A DNA stretch of 60,384 bases, taken from positions 15,001 through 75,384 of the forward strand of contig ADNK01002135.1 in the NCBI GenBank assembly GCA_000320545.1, in the 5' to 3' direction. This document shows positions 10,708 to 22,918 of this stretch, in pieces. The position numbers and the translations under genes were made by a program. The notes below the pieces were generated by a model. It was not told where the DNA came from. It searched no databases and worked only from the letters and a program-made list of their open reading frames with translations. Numbering within the stretch: the first letter of the stretch is position 1; the number at the start of each line of letters is the position of its first letter. This stretch comes from Bigelowiella natans CCMP2755 (taxonomy: Eukaryota; Cercozoa; Chlorarachniophyceae).

Positions 10708-12053
10708 GGCAGTATTGGATGTATGGGTGTCATTGTGTCATGATGGAAAGAAGACATCCACCATTGTTTACATGTCACAGCGAATGGATGCTATGGATTT
10801 CATTTCCGTGAGATATTTTCAGTTAGGAAATTTCCATGTCGTTAAGCTTTTCAACGCTCGTTCGTGCACAACTAGACAATGCCATGTTCGTTTTCTCATT
10901 CATGTCGATACTTCAAAGCCGGCAAGGCATGCACGTCAGCCACACTGCAAGCACTAGCTAGCTAGCTAGAGCACACTGATCGATGCAATGCTAGCAATGG
11001 TGTTGACTAGTTGAGTTCATCCATGCTAGCATGCTAGCATGCAGTCCTGCGCGCCTGCGATGGTGCTCTAGTGCTTTCTCCGTTCTCAACAAATGCTAGA
11101 AATGACCTGATCTGCAATGCTAGTCTAGCTAGCAGTGCTAGCAGTGGCCATTCTAGCATGTTGCTTGCACGTTGTTGGCAAGCTCCAGAGCTAACAGCAA
11201 GGTTGGCTAGCTGGTGGAGGCCAAGCCAGTGCTGCTAGACTGCTAGACTGGAGCAAGCTGGCAAGAGTGCTAGAGTGTGTCAGTGCTGGTGCAACACAAC
11301 CGCAAACCCGAAAGTTTGCTTGGACGGACTAGCTTGTCAAGCTAGCCATGGCCAGCGAATTGCCCGATCAAGTGAACGATGGTGATGATTGGGAATGTCT
11401 TCAGTGCACTGTGGTTGATCACTTTTGTTGGTTTGGTTCATCCAGGCAAACTTCACTGGTTTGGCACGCCAGCACGCACGGCACGAACACTGCCCGCAAG
11501 CTGTCAAGCGACAAAAGTTCATGCCTGGTGCGTTGATGCGTTCGATCAAGGTCTGCTGTCGGGTGATCTAGTGATGTGATCTGGCAATCCAGCAATGGCA
11601 ATCGAACCCTCTAGCTAGCTAGCTAGCTAACCCTCACTTTCCTACGTGCTAGCGTGTGCGCGTGCAACAAACATCAATCCTTGTCACCTGGCTAGCTGGT
11701 CAACGCACAAGCACTTGATCAATCTGAACGTCGTTCAGGCGCTTTGTGCCAAATCTCAGAGAAATGGCTTTCTGTCAGCTTCGTGATAAGAAACAAACCG
11801 ATGATTTGACTGAACCTTTCTCTTTTTGCACATCCCAGATCTTTTAGTATGAGCAAAACTGAGGCCAATATTTTACTTAAGGAAACATTTTTTAGATATT
11901 ATACGCATGAATTATTGTCTAAGGTTACCTTCAGATTCCTTATTCTAATTTGTGGGCTGGACTTTGCTCAACGAAGATGGGGTCATGAGCACTGAAGCTT
12001 CTATGCATTTTGAACTCTCCTTTGATACACGAGAGAGCGAGAGCGAGAGCGAG

Positions 12054-12112
<59 letters not shown>

Positions 12113-12259
12113 TTGAAATGTGCACATGAAGATACATCATCGTCAAGAATCTTTTTCTATTTCAGAGTAACCCTGGCTACCATCGCAAACAACTAAGCTA
12201 GAGTGGTGTCGACGGCTTCAACATCAGTTTTTGCCTTTGTTATCATACCTGGAGAAGCC
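10708..12259. repeat. Gene-free stretch rich in TGCA, CATG and CTAG self-complementary motifs (10930-11720)
   Basis: From about 10930 to 11720 the DNA is crowded with runs such as CTAGCTAGCTAG (10961-10972 and 11613-11628) and CATGCTAGCATGCTAGCATG (11021-11040), and is enriched in TG/CA dinucleotides. Short overlapping frames exist on both strands but none resembles a protein. The texture matches the segments at 16560-16930, 27840-28230, 34575-35047, 40764-41140 and 51905-52640. The last of these contains a recognisable LINE 3' end, so I infer decayed transposon sequence. No gene in 11720-12259 apart from the GA microsatellite. Confidence 0.45.
12031..12106. repeat. (GA)n microsatellite with GAGAGC variants
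   Basis: Begins with imperfect GAGAGCGAGAGC units and becomes a perfect GA run of more than 45 bp. It lies about 150 bp upstream of the ING-family start codon, so it may sit in that gene's promoter or 5' UTR. Confidence 0.95.
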
Positions 12260-13656
12260 ATGCCATCCAACATCTTCGGTTATCCTGAATCGTACCTCAA
12301 GGTGGGTGGGACGAGAGCAAAAGAACGAAGAGAAGACGCAGAAGATTTTCACATGTTCCAGTGGATTCGCTCAAAATTTGTTAATGCTTCCTAGAAGACC
12401 TCGCTGTAAATTCTTCCCATTCGCTTTATCCCTCCTCCTCCTCCTCCTCCTCCTCCTCCTCCTCCTCCTCCTCCTCCTCCTCCCACATCTCCCTCTCAGA
12501 GCTTACGGTATCTTGCCCATGACTTTAAGCACTCGCTGCAAAAGATTGGCAAGCGTGATCGACTCTGCCAAGGTGATAGCGAACAAAATGAATGGCGACA
12601 TGGAATTCGGAGTAGAATAGGGTTTTCTCTGTTTGCACACAGTCATGAGACAAACAACCCTCTATCATCAAACCAGACTACTTGTTTACTGTTATCATCA
12701 TCAGAGTTGGAGGCTGACCTCGAGGTAGATCGTGGAGCATACCTCAAGCATCTGGAACGTCAAGTCAGGGTACGTCACACACATGCAACGACAGAATGTG
12801 TTAACTAATATAGTGAGTGTGTGTGTGTGTGTGTGTGTGTATGTGCCGGGGGCGTGTTTTATTGATGATAATAACATCGGCCATACAGCTCGCAGGCCCC
12901 CGCAGAAAGCGGCCACGGCGGTCAGTGGCCATTATTGACGGCGAGGAGGACGGAAGAGATACGGCAGCAGAAAGCTCACAACAACAACAACAACAACAAC
13001 GAGGAAGGGGGAAGGGAGGTGCAATATCCTCAAATTACGAGACAGCAGGCACATCATCATCATCAGCATCATCATTATCATCATCACGTGCAGGAGAAGC
13101 AGCAAGAGTGTCGGCGATCTCAAACAACAAGCAAGGTAGTTAGTTCCCCTTTTGTATGACAAGAAGTGTAGGTATATGAAGTGTGCGTGTGTGTGTGTGT
13201 TTGTGTTTGCGTGGTTCGTGAGTTTGAGTGATACTTTTACGATAATGCATGAGAGATGACCAACGCTATGAGTCCTCCATAATCATAGCACAATACGTCA
13301 CAGGAACTCCGTCAGATGGGATGACGTCAACGACGAGTGATGCCAGTCATCATGCTTCTTTTGCAGCGACAGCGACTTCGTCATTATTAGGCAGCAGCAG
13401 CAATGCAGGGGGGGGACATCATCCCTACTACCACTTCCACCCCCCCCCCGTTAAATTTGCATCTGTTGATGTGCCCGGGGTGCCGCCGACAATTTACGAA
13501 ATAGAGGTCGGTGGAATAGCGACAAGAACACATTGTCTATGAACCATTGTTGCTGCTGCTGCCTTGATGCTTAACATCATTATTCTTGCGGTTCTCCAAA
13601 ATGACCGAGCTATAGCACTATTGACAATCTCAGGAGCCCTCACCATATTATACAGG

Positions 13657-13690
<34 letters not shown>

Positions 13691-14533
13691 GTATATAAAT
13701 GTATATAATATTTAATATTACTAATTCCGCTACTACTACTACTACTACTACTACTGCTGCTGCTACTGCTGATGGTGCCTAACAGAGACTTGGACAGTTT
13801 CAACGACGACTGAGAGAGCGTAACGTTGCTGCAGCCCAAGAAATGATCGATATGGTCAGCAAGCGAGAGGGCATCGTATTTCCGATAGATAGTCAATGCA
13901 GTGATGTTTCTAAGATACGTCGTGCCTTTGGCGTTTGCTGCTGTGTTATTCTTACAAACGTGGACTATGCAAAACTATCTTCTTAATTAAACACAGAGAA
14001 AGGGAGGCAACTTCGTCAACAACATCCTCGCCGATATATTTCCTAGTCTCTTAACCTGTTCCTATTTGTCCTCCTCCTCCTCCTCCTCCTCCTCCTTCTC
14101 CTCCTTCTCCTTCTTAGATCGACCGCTCAGTGCTGAATCTTGATCTTACTGTGAAGGTAGTAGTGTTTTTTCCCTCTTCCCCCCCCCTCCCCCATCCTCT
14201 TTCCGAATGCATCCAACGCACAAAGAATAATTGATTTCGCTGGTATGCTACCGAATTGTTCATCAACGTCTGGAGAGAGATATCCTCCAGCTCATCATCA
14301 CTTTACACATCGTCATCATCAGCAACATCATAGACTCAATAATCTTCCTCAGGCCTTTGAATTAGAGCTTCGGAGGGACAATCCCACCGTAATGAACGAC
14401 GAAGAGTTCTTGATATATAAATTCAATTTTATGATGTTTCAGCTCTACACACCACCACCAATATGTGTTTCCCTGCCCCGTGCCAATCGTGAGAACACGC
14501 GTCGCAGGCATGAGACAAATCATGTTTTATTCT

Positions 14534-14597
<64 letters not shown>

Positions 14598-14709
14598 CCA
14601 TTCTTGAAAGGTCACGAGTGAACCAGCAAACATGCGCGAATTTCCACTGATTGACGTTCCTGGTGAAGTAAAGGACCTGATCAAGGTCGTGTAGATAGAA
14701 ACGATGAAG

Positions 14710-14745
<36 letters not shown>

Positions 14746-15153
14746 TTATATACAGTGACAATGATGAATATATAGTCAAGCAATGCAGAAATACCCCTTC
14801 ACACATCATTAGTTGGCATACACGCGGTCGCCGAGGTGGTGCCAGGCACAAAGGAATATCGAAGGCTTCATCGGTAATAATATCCGTAACATGCAGCCTC
14901 TTCTTATACTCGTTTTCTAGAATAGGGTAGAGGGGGGGGGGGGGGGATGAAGTATTTTGTAAAGTTTCGGGTTTCATGCAGTAGTCTGAGACTCTTCTTT
15001 ACATTGTTGTTAATGTTGTTGTTGTTCTTCTTCTTCTTCTTCTTCTTCTTCTTCTTCTTCTTGTTATTGTTGTTGTTTATGTATCCTTGACGACGCAGCG
15101 GGCGGGAGGAGGAGGAGGAGGGGAAAGGCAAGGGACTGGGCAACAAAGTATAC

Positions 15154-15201
<48 letters not shown>

Positions 15202-15338
15202 GTGTTTCGTGTTGTGTACTTTTATAACACGTAATAGGGAGATTCATTCATTTATTAATCATCATATTATTGTCTCATCATGATTATTACTATTACATTC
15301 AAGATGTGCCCTTGAGGTATATTTAAATAAATAAATAA

Positions 15339-15371
<33 letters not shown>

Positions 15372-16391
15372 TATACGTTTGTGTGTGCGCGCGCGCGTGT
15401 GTGTATGTGTGTGCGTCTGTGTGTATGTGCATAAATATTGATGGCGCTCAGGTTGGTGCAACACATGAAGACGGCGATGATGCAATTTACGACGACGAGG
15501 AGAAGGAGGACCAGAACACCAAGAAAAAGGAAGGGCAAGATCTATACTGCTACTGCAGAAATGTACCTTACACGCTCTCCCTAGTCGTAGATGTGCATCA
15601 AATCATCAGTGTAGTATTAGTATTTTTCTTTATGTGCGATTGGCTATTCTTATCCCGTTATTATCTGTGCTTTTAAAATATACATCATCACCTTTTCTCC
15701 TGATCATGAGTGTATTTTATTGCTGGTGTTGTCGTCGTCGTCGTCGTGGAAAATCAAGGTTTATCACGGACGTATGGTGGGCTGCGACAACGATAAGTAA
15801 TGCCCCCACCCGCTGTGCATTCAACCTCCAATGTTTTCATGTTATTATTCGGTCATTGGTCTTCGTCTTCCTCATAGCTACTGTTACATCTATATCTATC
15901 CACATTCCTCGATATTTCTACTTCGGTATTGAAGGTAGGATAGCCATGTTTCTATTGCTCTTATCATTCATATATGCTATTCATATGCTATTATAAATGG
16001 CCCTAAATCACTACCTCGAAACGTTACTCTCAGCTGCAAGCTGGAATGGTTTCACTACGAGTGTGTTGGTCTTAAGGAAGATCCCAAGTAAGTAAGGATG
16101 TGCGTGCGTGCGTATTTATGTATGTATGCATGTGTGTGTGTGTGTGTGTGTGTGTGAATAATGGCAGATGAACTTAGATCTTAGTGCGATAGCACCAATG
16201 CCACAAAAAAGGAATGATTTTGTCCTTTATTGGGGAAAGCAAGAATTGTCGTCGTTGTTGAACATTAGAGTTTAAAACTCGTTTATTAGAGTTAATAATA
16301 TTATGAATTTGAACAAAAAAGGGGGAAATGGTATTGCCCAGACTGCAGGCTAAATCCGTCAACGCACAACAAAAAAAGTCTGAGCGCCTGA
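12260..16391 (+). CDS. ING-family (inhibitor of growth) PHD-finger chromatin protein, at least 13 exons
   Basis: Phase-checked exons: 12260-12301, 12500-12572, 12705-12769, 12889-13135, 13289-13506, 13786-13854, 14118-14156, 14353-14388, 14611-14685, 15452-15562, 15759-15796, 16034-16087, 16322-16391. One or two small extra exons probably lie between 14800 and 15150. Exons 1-3 give the start of the ING N-terminal helical domain (ESYLKSLRYLAHDFKHSL, then LEADLEVDRGAYLKHLERQ); exons 6-8 give its second half (RERNVAAAQEMIDM, IDRSVLNLDLTVK, AFELELRRDNPT). Exons 4-5 insert a basic NLS-like PRRKRPRR, poly-Gln and Ser/His-rich sequence. The last four exons build a complete C4HC3 PHD finger: LYCYCRNVYHGRMVGCDND, NCKLEWFHYECVGLKEDP, KGKWYCPDCRL. 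ING PHD fingers read histone H3 trimethylated at K4 within acetyltransferase or deacetylase complexes in the nucleus. The protein ends 15 residues after the finger. Confidence 0.88.
12431..12483 (+). repeat. (CCT)n microsatellite forming the polypyrimidine tract of ING intron 1
   Basis: About 17 CCT units end 16 bp before the 3' splice site CTCTCAG at 12493-12499, so the repeat is the polypyrimidine tract of this acceptor. Confidence 0.9.
12817..12840 (+). repeat. (GT)n microsatellite downstream of the exon 3 splice donor of the ING gene
   Basis: Perfect GT run about 45 bp after the donor GTACGT at 12770. Similar donor-proximal GT runs on the coding strand occur near 13188, 14712-14744, 16132-16156 and 22873-22915. 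Confidence 0.9.
13656..13785 (+). repeat. (AC)n, (AT)n and (TAC)n/(TGC)n array leading to an acceptor
   Basis: (AC)n at 13656-13682 runs into an AT patch, then (TAC)n/(TGC)n at about 13731-13763, then GCCTAACAG (acceptor ends 13785). The TAC units resemble branch-point motifs, and the intron ends directly after this array. The AC strand here is the opposite of the usual donor-side GT orientation. Confidence 0.85.
14062..14117 (+). repeat. (CCT)n/(TTC)n tract at the ING exon 7 acceptor
   Basis: A CCT array grades into CTT units and ends in TTCTTAG at 14111-14117, the acceptor of the exon encoding IDRSVLNLDLTVK. Confidence 0.9.
14538..14596 (+). repeat. (CT)n followed by (AT)n microsatellite
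   Basis: CT run 14538-14578 joined to AT run 14579-14596, ending 14 bp before the acceptor TTGAAAG (14604-14610) of an ING exon. Confidence 0.92.
14712..14744 (+). repeat. (GT)n microsatellite immediately downstream of a splice donor
   Basis: Starts about 26 bp after the donor at 14686 (AAG/GTCGTG). Confidence 0.92.
15025..15199 (+). repeat. (TTC)n, (GGA)n and (AT)n microsatellites within an ING intron region
   Basis: TTC run 15025-15062, GGA run about 15105-15122, and AT run 15159-15199. A small exon may lie between the TTC and AT runs (after the CAG ending near 15099), encoding a Gly-rich stretch. I could not fix its phase. Confidence 0.85.
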
Positions 16392-16422
16392 TGCCAAGAC
16401 AAAGACTAAAAGAACCACGAGA

Positions 16423-16467
<45 letters not shown>
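16132..16467 (+). repeat. (GT)n in last ING intron and (CT)n after its stop codon
   Basis: GT run 16132-16156 lies about 45 bp after the donor GTAAGT at 16088. CT run 16427-16467 lies 36 bp beyond the ING stop codon, in the 3' UTR or just downstream. Confidence 0.9.
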
Positions 16468-16468
<1 letters not shown>

Positions 16469-16559
16469 GCTCTCTCTCTTGAGGAATTCGTGAAGTCGCA
16501 ATGTAAAGTCAATCACGTCACACATTTGGGTGATGCGTTAGCCATTTCGTGGCAACAAC

Positions 16560-16930
16560 ATGAATCATGTCACATCTGTTACAAGCACACGCAAAGCAGG
16601 CTAGCAGGCTGCAGGTGGCCGCGCAAACATGGACACATGCATGCATCATGCAGTTGTGTTGCATTCGACGTGCAGCTGCCTGCAGATGTGGCTTGTGCAT
16701 GCATCCCCCTGCTAGCCTAGCCCCCACCTAGCCACACACGCTAGCTAGCTAGCATGCAATGACACACCTTGACCATTCATCACAGTGTGCATTGTGCGCA
16801 TGTCCATTGTCTTGTGATTGTCGTGCAGCAGCAGCAGTGCATGCTCGTCACACGCGCGCAATGACTAGATGACGCTGTCGCAACATCCGATTGTTCTAGC
16901 GATCATGCATGCATCATGCAAGATTTCCAT
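16560..16930. repeat. TGCATGCA/CTAGCTAG-rich segment between genes
   Basis: Same texture as 10930-11720: CATGCATGCATCATGCA (16634-16650), CTAGCTAGCTAGCATGCA (16741-16758), TGCATGCATCATGCA (16905-16919). No coding frame resembles a protein. Interpreted as decayed repeat DNA. Confidence 0.45.
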
Positions 16931-17379
16931 TGGCAAACTTCCTCTAGTGCACACAACAATTTCCAACAAATGACGAATTTTGTCATGATTCAGTCTTTTT
17001 TGTTACGAAGTTTCTAGGATGTGTTCTTCATCATTCTATCCAAAGGCGTTTCTTCTGTGCGACATGAAACAAATGCTGTCTCAGGACAAAAACAGCTCTG
17101 CTCGTAGGCAGAAAATACTTGGAAGCCGGCATCGAGTCGGATCGTTCGTAAAACATGCATGCCAGACCCTCTAAACGAGCGTGGGGGAGTCTTTGAGAAC
17201 TAGACGGACATCATCCGACCGTCACCAGTCGTCTTGCTTTGTCTGTTGTCTGGGGCCACCATTTTGGCCTGGCGATGGGATGAGCCTAGCTTCCGCAGTC
17301 CTTCCGGTAGGGTATTTTGCTGTGTAATGTAGACGATCGTTAATGGCAACTTCTGCTGCATCTTCTTTCAATAAAGGCC

Positions 17380-17838
17380 TTGGTGTTATCCTTTCTCTAC
17401 ACTTACCAACCGCATGATACCGGAAGTCGCAGAGACCGCCCGGGAAGGCTCGCAACACGCTTTCAAGGAAATGCTTACAGAGTAAAGCGGCGGCAGCAAC
17501 CAGGAGCTCCTTATTATCGGCAAAGGATCAATAGGCACGAGCGATTCGGAGCAGAGGACGTAAAAAAGGGGGGGGAAGACAAGAAACAACAAGGAGAAGA
17601 TGATGAAGAAGAAGAAGAAGAAGAAGAAGAAGGAGAAGCGGAGATTCCGGTGCAAGTAGAAGCAACCCAAAATATCGACGACTATGACCCTACTGACGAC
17701 GCTTACGATGCTCTGGAAGTAGTGGAAGTAAGATCAAACGTGCATAGGGAACATGCGTTTATCCTTAAAACATATGTACATATGTATGTGTGTGTGTTTC
17801 TGTGTGTGTGTTTCTGTGTGTGTGTTTCTGTGTGTGTG

Positions 17839-17878
<40 letters not shown>

Positions 17879-20562
17879 ACAGGGTTGGCGGGGCTACTTC
17901 TATTATTAACGTATAAACCAAGCGACAACAATGATTTAGAGGGGGTTGAAGATGTTGGACCGACAACACAAATGATCATCTGATAATCTCTCTCAGGATG
18001 AAGAAGAGCGTGAAGAGACGAAAAAACCACTTCCAATGTTGCGTTTTTCTTCTCCCACCACGATGCCAACCAACCACCCAACTCCTGCGTTGAATAAGGG
18101 AGATTTCGTCATGTACAAAGGGTATGCTCCCCCTCCTCTCATCGTCTTTTCTCGCCTAATTGAACACTTTTGTGTAAAATTTTCATATTATTTCAAATGC
18201 ACGGTAGGACGCTGGGAGTTATTTCTGTCGTGGATTGGCAGTAATATACTATTCAATTGAATATGCCGTTGATGATAATTATGTGTATTTTCTTTACACC
18301 TTGAAAGAGAACTAATGAATTGTTGATTCTGATTCTACGAAACACGCTCATCAAAACCGTGTTGCAGGGCCTTAAAACTTATCGATGTCGTCCCCAAACC
18401 ATCACTTTCGTTGAAATATATTAGTACTCTGCCATCATGTCTAAAACTGCATTTTCCTTAAATTAACATACATGAATGTATCTCCCCTCCTCCCCCCCCT
18501 TTCCCCATCCATCCTTCTCATCCTTCCCATCCATGAAAGCGGTCAATCGTACGGCATCACGTTTCCTGAGGATCCAGAGCGAGGGGCAAACACTCCCTGG
18601 GAATCTCGCCACATCTCAACCATAACTGACGTTGATGTTCTGGAAAAACTAGCCAAGAAGTATCGTCGGCATGACGCAAATCGCGAAGCCGACAAGAACA
18701 ACAATATAGCCGCCCTGCGTGCCAGGCGCCGCAATTTCTCCCCCAGTCTGACCCCCCCTCCTTCACGCAAGGGAAGGAGGGGCCCACAGACGCCGCCCAA
18801 GTTTGGCGACCGTGACCATAGCGGCGAGCAACGACACGACGACACAGAAGAGTACAATGATGTGAGGAATAGCAAGCGTGGAAATGAGGGCAATAAACTG
18901 TGGCGGCGTCGAGGTGGTGGTGGTGGTGGTGGTGGTACGGCTTTGAAGTGCGATTCTACCAGAAAAGGGAGGGACGATGGGAGAATATGCTCAGATAACA
19001 ATAGCAGAGCAAAGCAGCAACGAGGTGTTGTTGTTGTTGATGATGATGATGATAATGATAATGGGAGGCGGCAAATGCGCGACTACACAGGTGCTGGCGC
19101 CTTCACTTTTCGGAGAAATCGGCATCGCAACAAGCCCCACCCCAGCAACAGAAGACGACGACGAATAACGGGCCTAGAAGGAGGGGGCGGGTTAGGAATG
19201 GGGAAGAAGGGGACTTCTTCAAATGGATACGGGAACCATAAACGTGACGCAACGACAACAACGAGTCTTATTAAGAAACATAGAAAGCAGAGAAGACGAC
19301 AAGAAACGTCAAGACCTCCTGCTCCTGCTTCTGCTGATGCTGCTGCTACACGAGAGAAAGGAGGAGGACAAGGTGGAAAGAAGGGAGGGAAAGGCAGAAT
19401 GACGACGACGACGACGACGACAACGACGACGACGGCTAAAGTCGGTTCTGTACTGTCCAAGAAGGTGGGAGGAGGTGCTGATGTTCCTAACGGTGCAGCT
19501 TCCATCCTGTTTCAGCGCCTCAACAACAACAATCCCTTCAAAGTATCAAAACAGCAAAAAAAGAAGAAAAGAAAGGGGGGGGGGTGGACGCGGGACGAGG
19601 GGCAGGGAGGGGAGGAGGAAGTGAAGGCTGAAGGTACGATACGGCAGAAGGGCAAAGGTACACAAAGAGGCAACCAACTAAGAAAGGAGGAGGAGGAGGA
19701 GGAGGAGGAGGAGGAGGGGGACGAAGAAGAAGAACAGCGATACATGCTAAGCAGTGAGGAGGAGGAAGAGGAAAGGGGCAACACCAGCACTGACAATGAA
19801 GAAAATATGGAGGCTGACGCCTACCGACAAAGAAAAGGAGTTGAGGGGGGGGAAGGTGGATGCTTGCTACGATGCGTGTCTTCATCTGCGCTATCGCTCA
19901 CGGTGGGCGGGGCGTTTGTAGAGCCTGGTAGCAGCTTTGTCGTTCCTCATCAGAGTACAACGACAGGCTTGGAGCTGAAACCACAACAACAACAACAACA
20001 ACAAGTGGAGGAAGAGAAGGGAGGGGGAGCCGAAGGAGGGAGAAGACAGAGAACAGAGACAACAAGAAGAGGGGTATTAAATAGGAGCAGTTGGTGGAGG
20101 ATTAGCAGGGCTGATCTTCTCGTATTTCCTGGAGAAGTTAGAGAAGGGGGAGGGAGGGGAGGGGGGGGGGGGTACAAGAACCAAGGGGGGAAAAAAGAAG
20201 TTGGGGAAAGAGAAGAGGAAAACAAAAAGAAAGAAAATGGCGGGTCGGAGGATATGTCTTGGACCTCTTTTCTCTGTGATCCCCTCCGCATCATTAAGAA
20301 AGACTCACGTGAGGGCAAAGCGATTGGGACATTGTTGGAAGAAGTCAAGAAATCATCTGGCATTGATATCCGTATTCTCAACCAAAGGCATCCATTGAGC
20401 CCTGGAGCTGCCTTGCTTCGTGTATGGTCTATACAACCGACCTCAGCGATCATTATATTGGACAGATCCATTGTGAGCAAATCCCTGACCCCCCCCCCCC
20501 CCCCCGTTCTTACTATCAAAATATACATATCCATTAAATTATAATATTCATATAAATATATA

Positions 20563-20604
<42 letters not shown>

Positions 20605-20763
20605 GAGAGCGAGAGTGCGAGAGAGAGTTAATGTCGTCGTCATGTATCCGCAATCAGGGCGAAGGCAGCTGCCTTCACTTCAATTTGGGAACCGAAGCTC
20701 TTTCCACCGTCCCTTTGCGGTTCTGGGAGCGTCTCTCTGCGGTTTATGGTGATAAGAGGTAGC

Positions 20764-20799
<36 letters not shown>

Positions 20800-21821
20800 C
20801 GCCATCATCATCATCATCATCATTATCATCGTCATTATCATCATTATCACACCATCTTCATCCTCAAAGGAAGCTTTTAGCAACTCTCATCATGGCCACT
20901 TACCTCTCACTGCTGTGCTTAACTCAACCCCTCGCTACTGCGCCATCCCTTCCCCCTCTGCGACACACCACAATAATCATAAGATACAACGCTGTGACAA
21001 GTCCTGGAGCGGTGCTGGAAGGCTTGCTATCCTGCCTTCTTACTGCGCTTCAAAAAGGCAGATTTCGGACGATACGACAACCACCGTTAAAGATGTCGGA
21101 GAGTCCTTTGGCAGCAGCAGCGAAGTATAGCGAGGAGCAAGGGAAGCTCCACCATCGCCTTGACCCCCCCCCCACCCCTTTCACGTTCGGATTCGACCGT
21201 CGCTCCCAGGAAAGGGGGGAGAGTGGGAAGCCCTCCGGAGAGAAACAGCGCGTGAGGGAGAAAACCAAACCGGCGAGGGAAAATGAAGGGGGGGAGGGCG
21301 AGGAGGAGTGTGGTATCGACGAGAATGCATCCGTTGCATCATCACCATCAGCAGCAGATTTAAAAGGAGCTAAAAGTGGCTGCTATTCACCAGAATCGAT
21401 GGAAGCAGAGGATGGCAAAGGAGGGGGGGGTGGAGCAGGGGAGGCGGAATGGACGGATGGAGAACAGGTTTGCTAATGCTACTGAATCATCTTCACCGTC
21501 TGGCTCTTTCCTTTTCGATCATCAAACTTGATTAACTGCATATCACATAAAAAAGTATTTATGTCTCAATTCCTTCCTTCTCCTCCGCTCCCCTTTTATT
21601 TCATCAGGCAGACGAGTTTGTAGGCGCGAACACAGAGTCACAGGCACGGAGAGCTTCACATCCCACGAAAAATAATACATATTGATTAGAGGGAGAGAAA
21701 GGGGGGGGGGGGAGAGAAAAAGATGAAAGCGATACCTCTATACGGATGCATGTGTGTGTGTGAGAACGTTCAAGCCATAAGGTTGTTGTTTCTCTCGTCC
21801 TCGCTTTGGCAATTATATTGA

Positions 21822-21856
<35 letters not shown>

Positions 21857-22867
21857 TGTGTGTGCGAGTGTATTACATTTTTAAAAGTATGTATTTTGTG
21901 CGATCCCCTCTTCCCTCCTTCCTCGCTCAAAAGGACAAAGAAGAAGAGGAAAGCAGGGAATGGGCAATGTTCGGCGTGGAGGAGTTGAAGAACAGAATGA
22001 TGATGACGTTAACACCGCACCAGGACAGATACCAAGGGTGTGCAACTAACGATATGAATTTATGTGTTTAATACGTATATTTGTATGAAGACAACGTACG
22101 CAGTACTTTCCAAGCACTCGCCCTCCCCCCCTCCCCCCCTCCCCCCCTCCCCCCCGTCTTTGGCGTTTCCGAGTATTGACTATAGATCTCGAAGGCAAAA
22201 TCGTGATCTAAATATTAACTCACGTTGGCAGCACGACACCGCAGAGCTCAATCGGAAACATTTCCTATCTGTTTTGCTCAGGCTCAACGTGCGGAGAGAA
22301 CCCTGGGCAAACAGCTCGCTGGCAGGGATCCGCATACTACGGGTTGATATGCCGATTTGCGTCGATAAAGTGAGGAAGGCACCTTCCGGGCAATGCTACT
22401 ACCGGATTGAAGGTCGTTGAATGTGCACTGTGTTGTGGTCGCTATCTACGATAGATTCATGTGTCATTTGTGGCTTTCTGTCATCCCTCATCATCATCAC
22501 CATCACCATGTATTTCATCATTAGAGGGGGCTCCAAAGGGTGCAAAGGGGTGGGTAGTGGGACAAGTTCCCGACGATGTCTCCCAGCAGCTGCTTGTTCC
22601 CTACCTCCCCCCCTCTTCTCCTCTCACCACTACCAATGCTACAACTACCACAAACAACAAGATGAGTGCTCGCGTGGAGATCCTCCCTCCCCCCTCCGAG
22701 GAGCTGCGTGGCCCGAGACCCGAGGCACCAGTGATTAGTATTAAGGGGGGGGTGCCGCTCACCAGAGCTGCACGACGTTGGATGGGTATTGCCGCAAGAG
22801 AACTCAGGAGCGTTGTTGCGACGTCGTTTGCAAATATTAAGGTGTTTATCTCAAAATATCGTTTTGA

Positions 22868-22918
<51 letters not shown>

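Noticed and set aside
13656-13682. Telomere-like or Z-DNA element
   Set aside because: Plain (AC)n microsatellite; nothing distinguishes it from dozens of other dinucleotide runs here.
17786-17875. CRISPR-like array of regularly spaced repeats
   Set aside because: Units are 12 bp of GT/TTTC with no unique spacers, in a eukaryotic intron. It is a minisatellite.
18472-20544. A single 690-residue gene from ATG 18472
   Set aside because: The first residues (a Pro/Leu/Ile-rich run before GQSYGIT) read through an intron with an acceptor near 18539, and the end (a Pro run from 14 C bases) reads into the next intron. Only the middle looks exonic.
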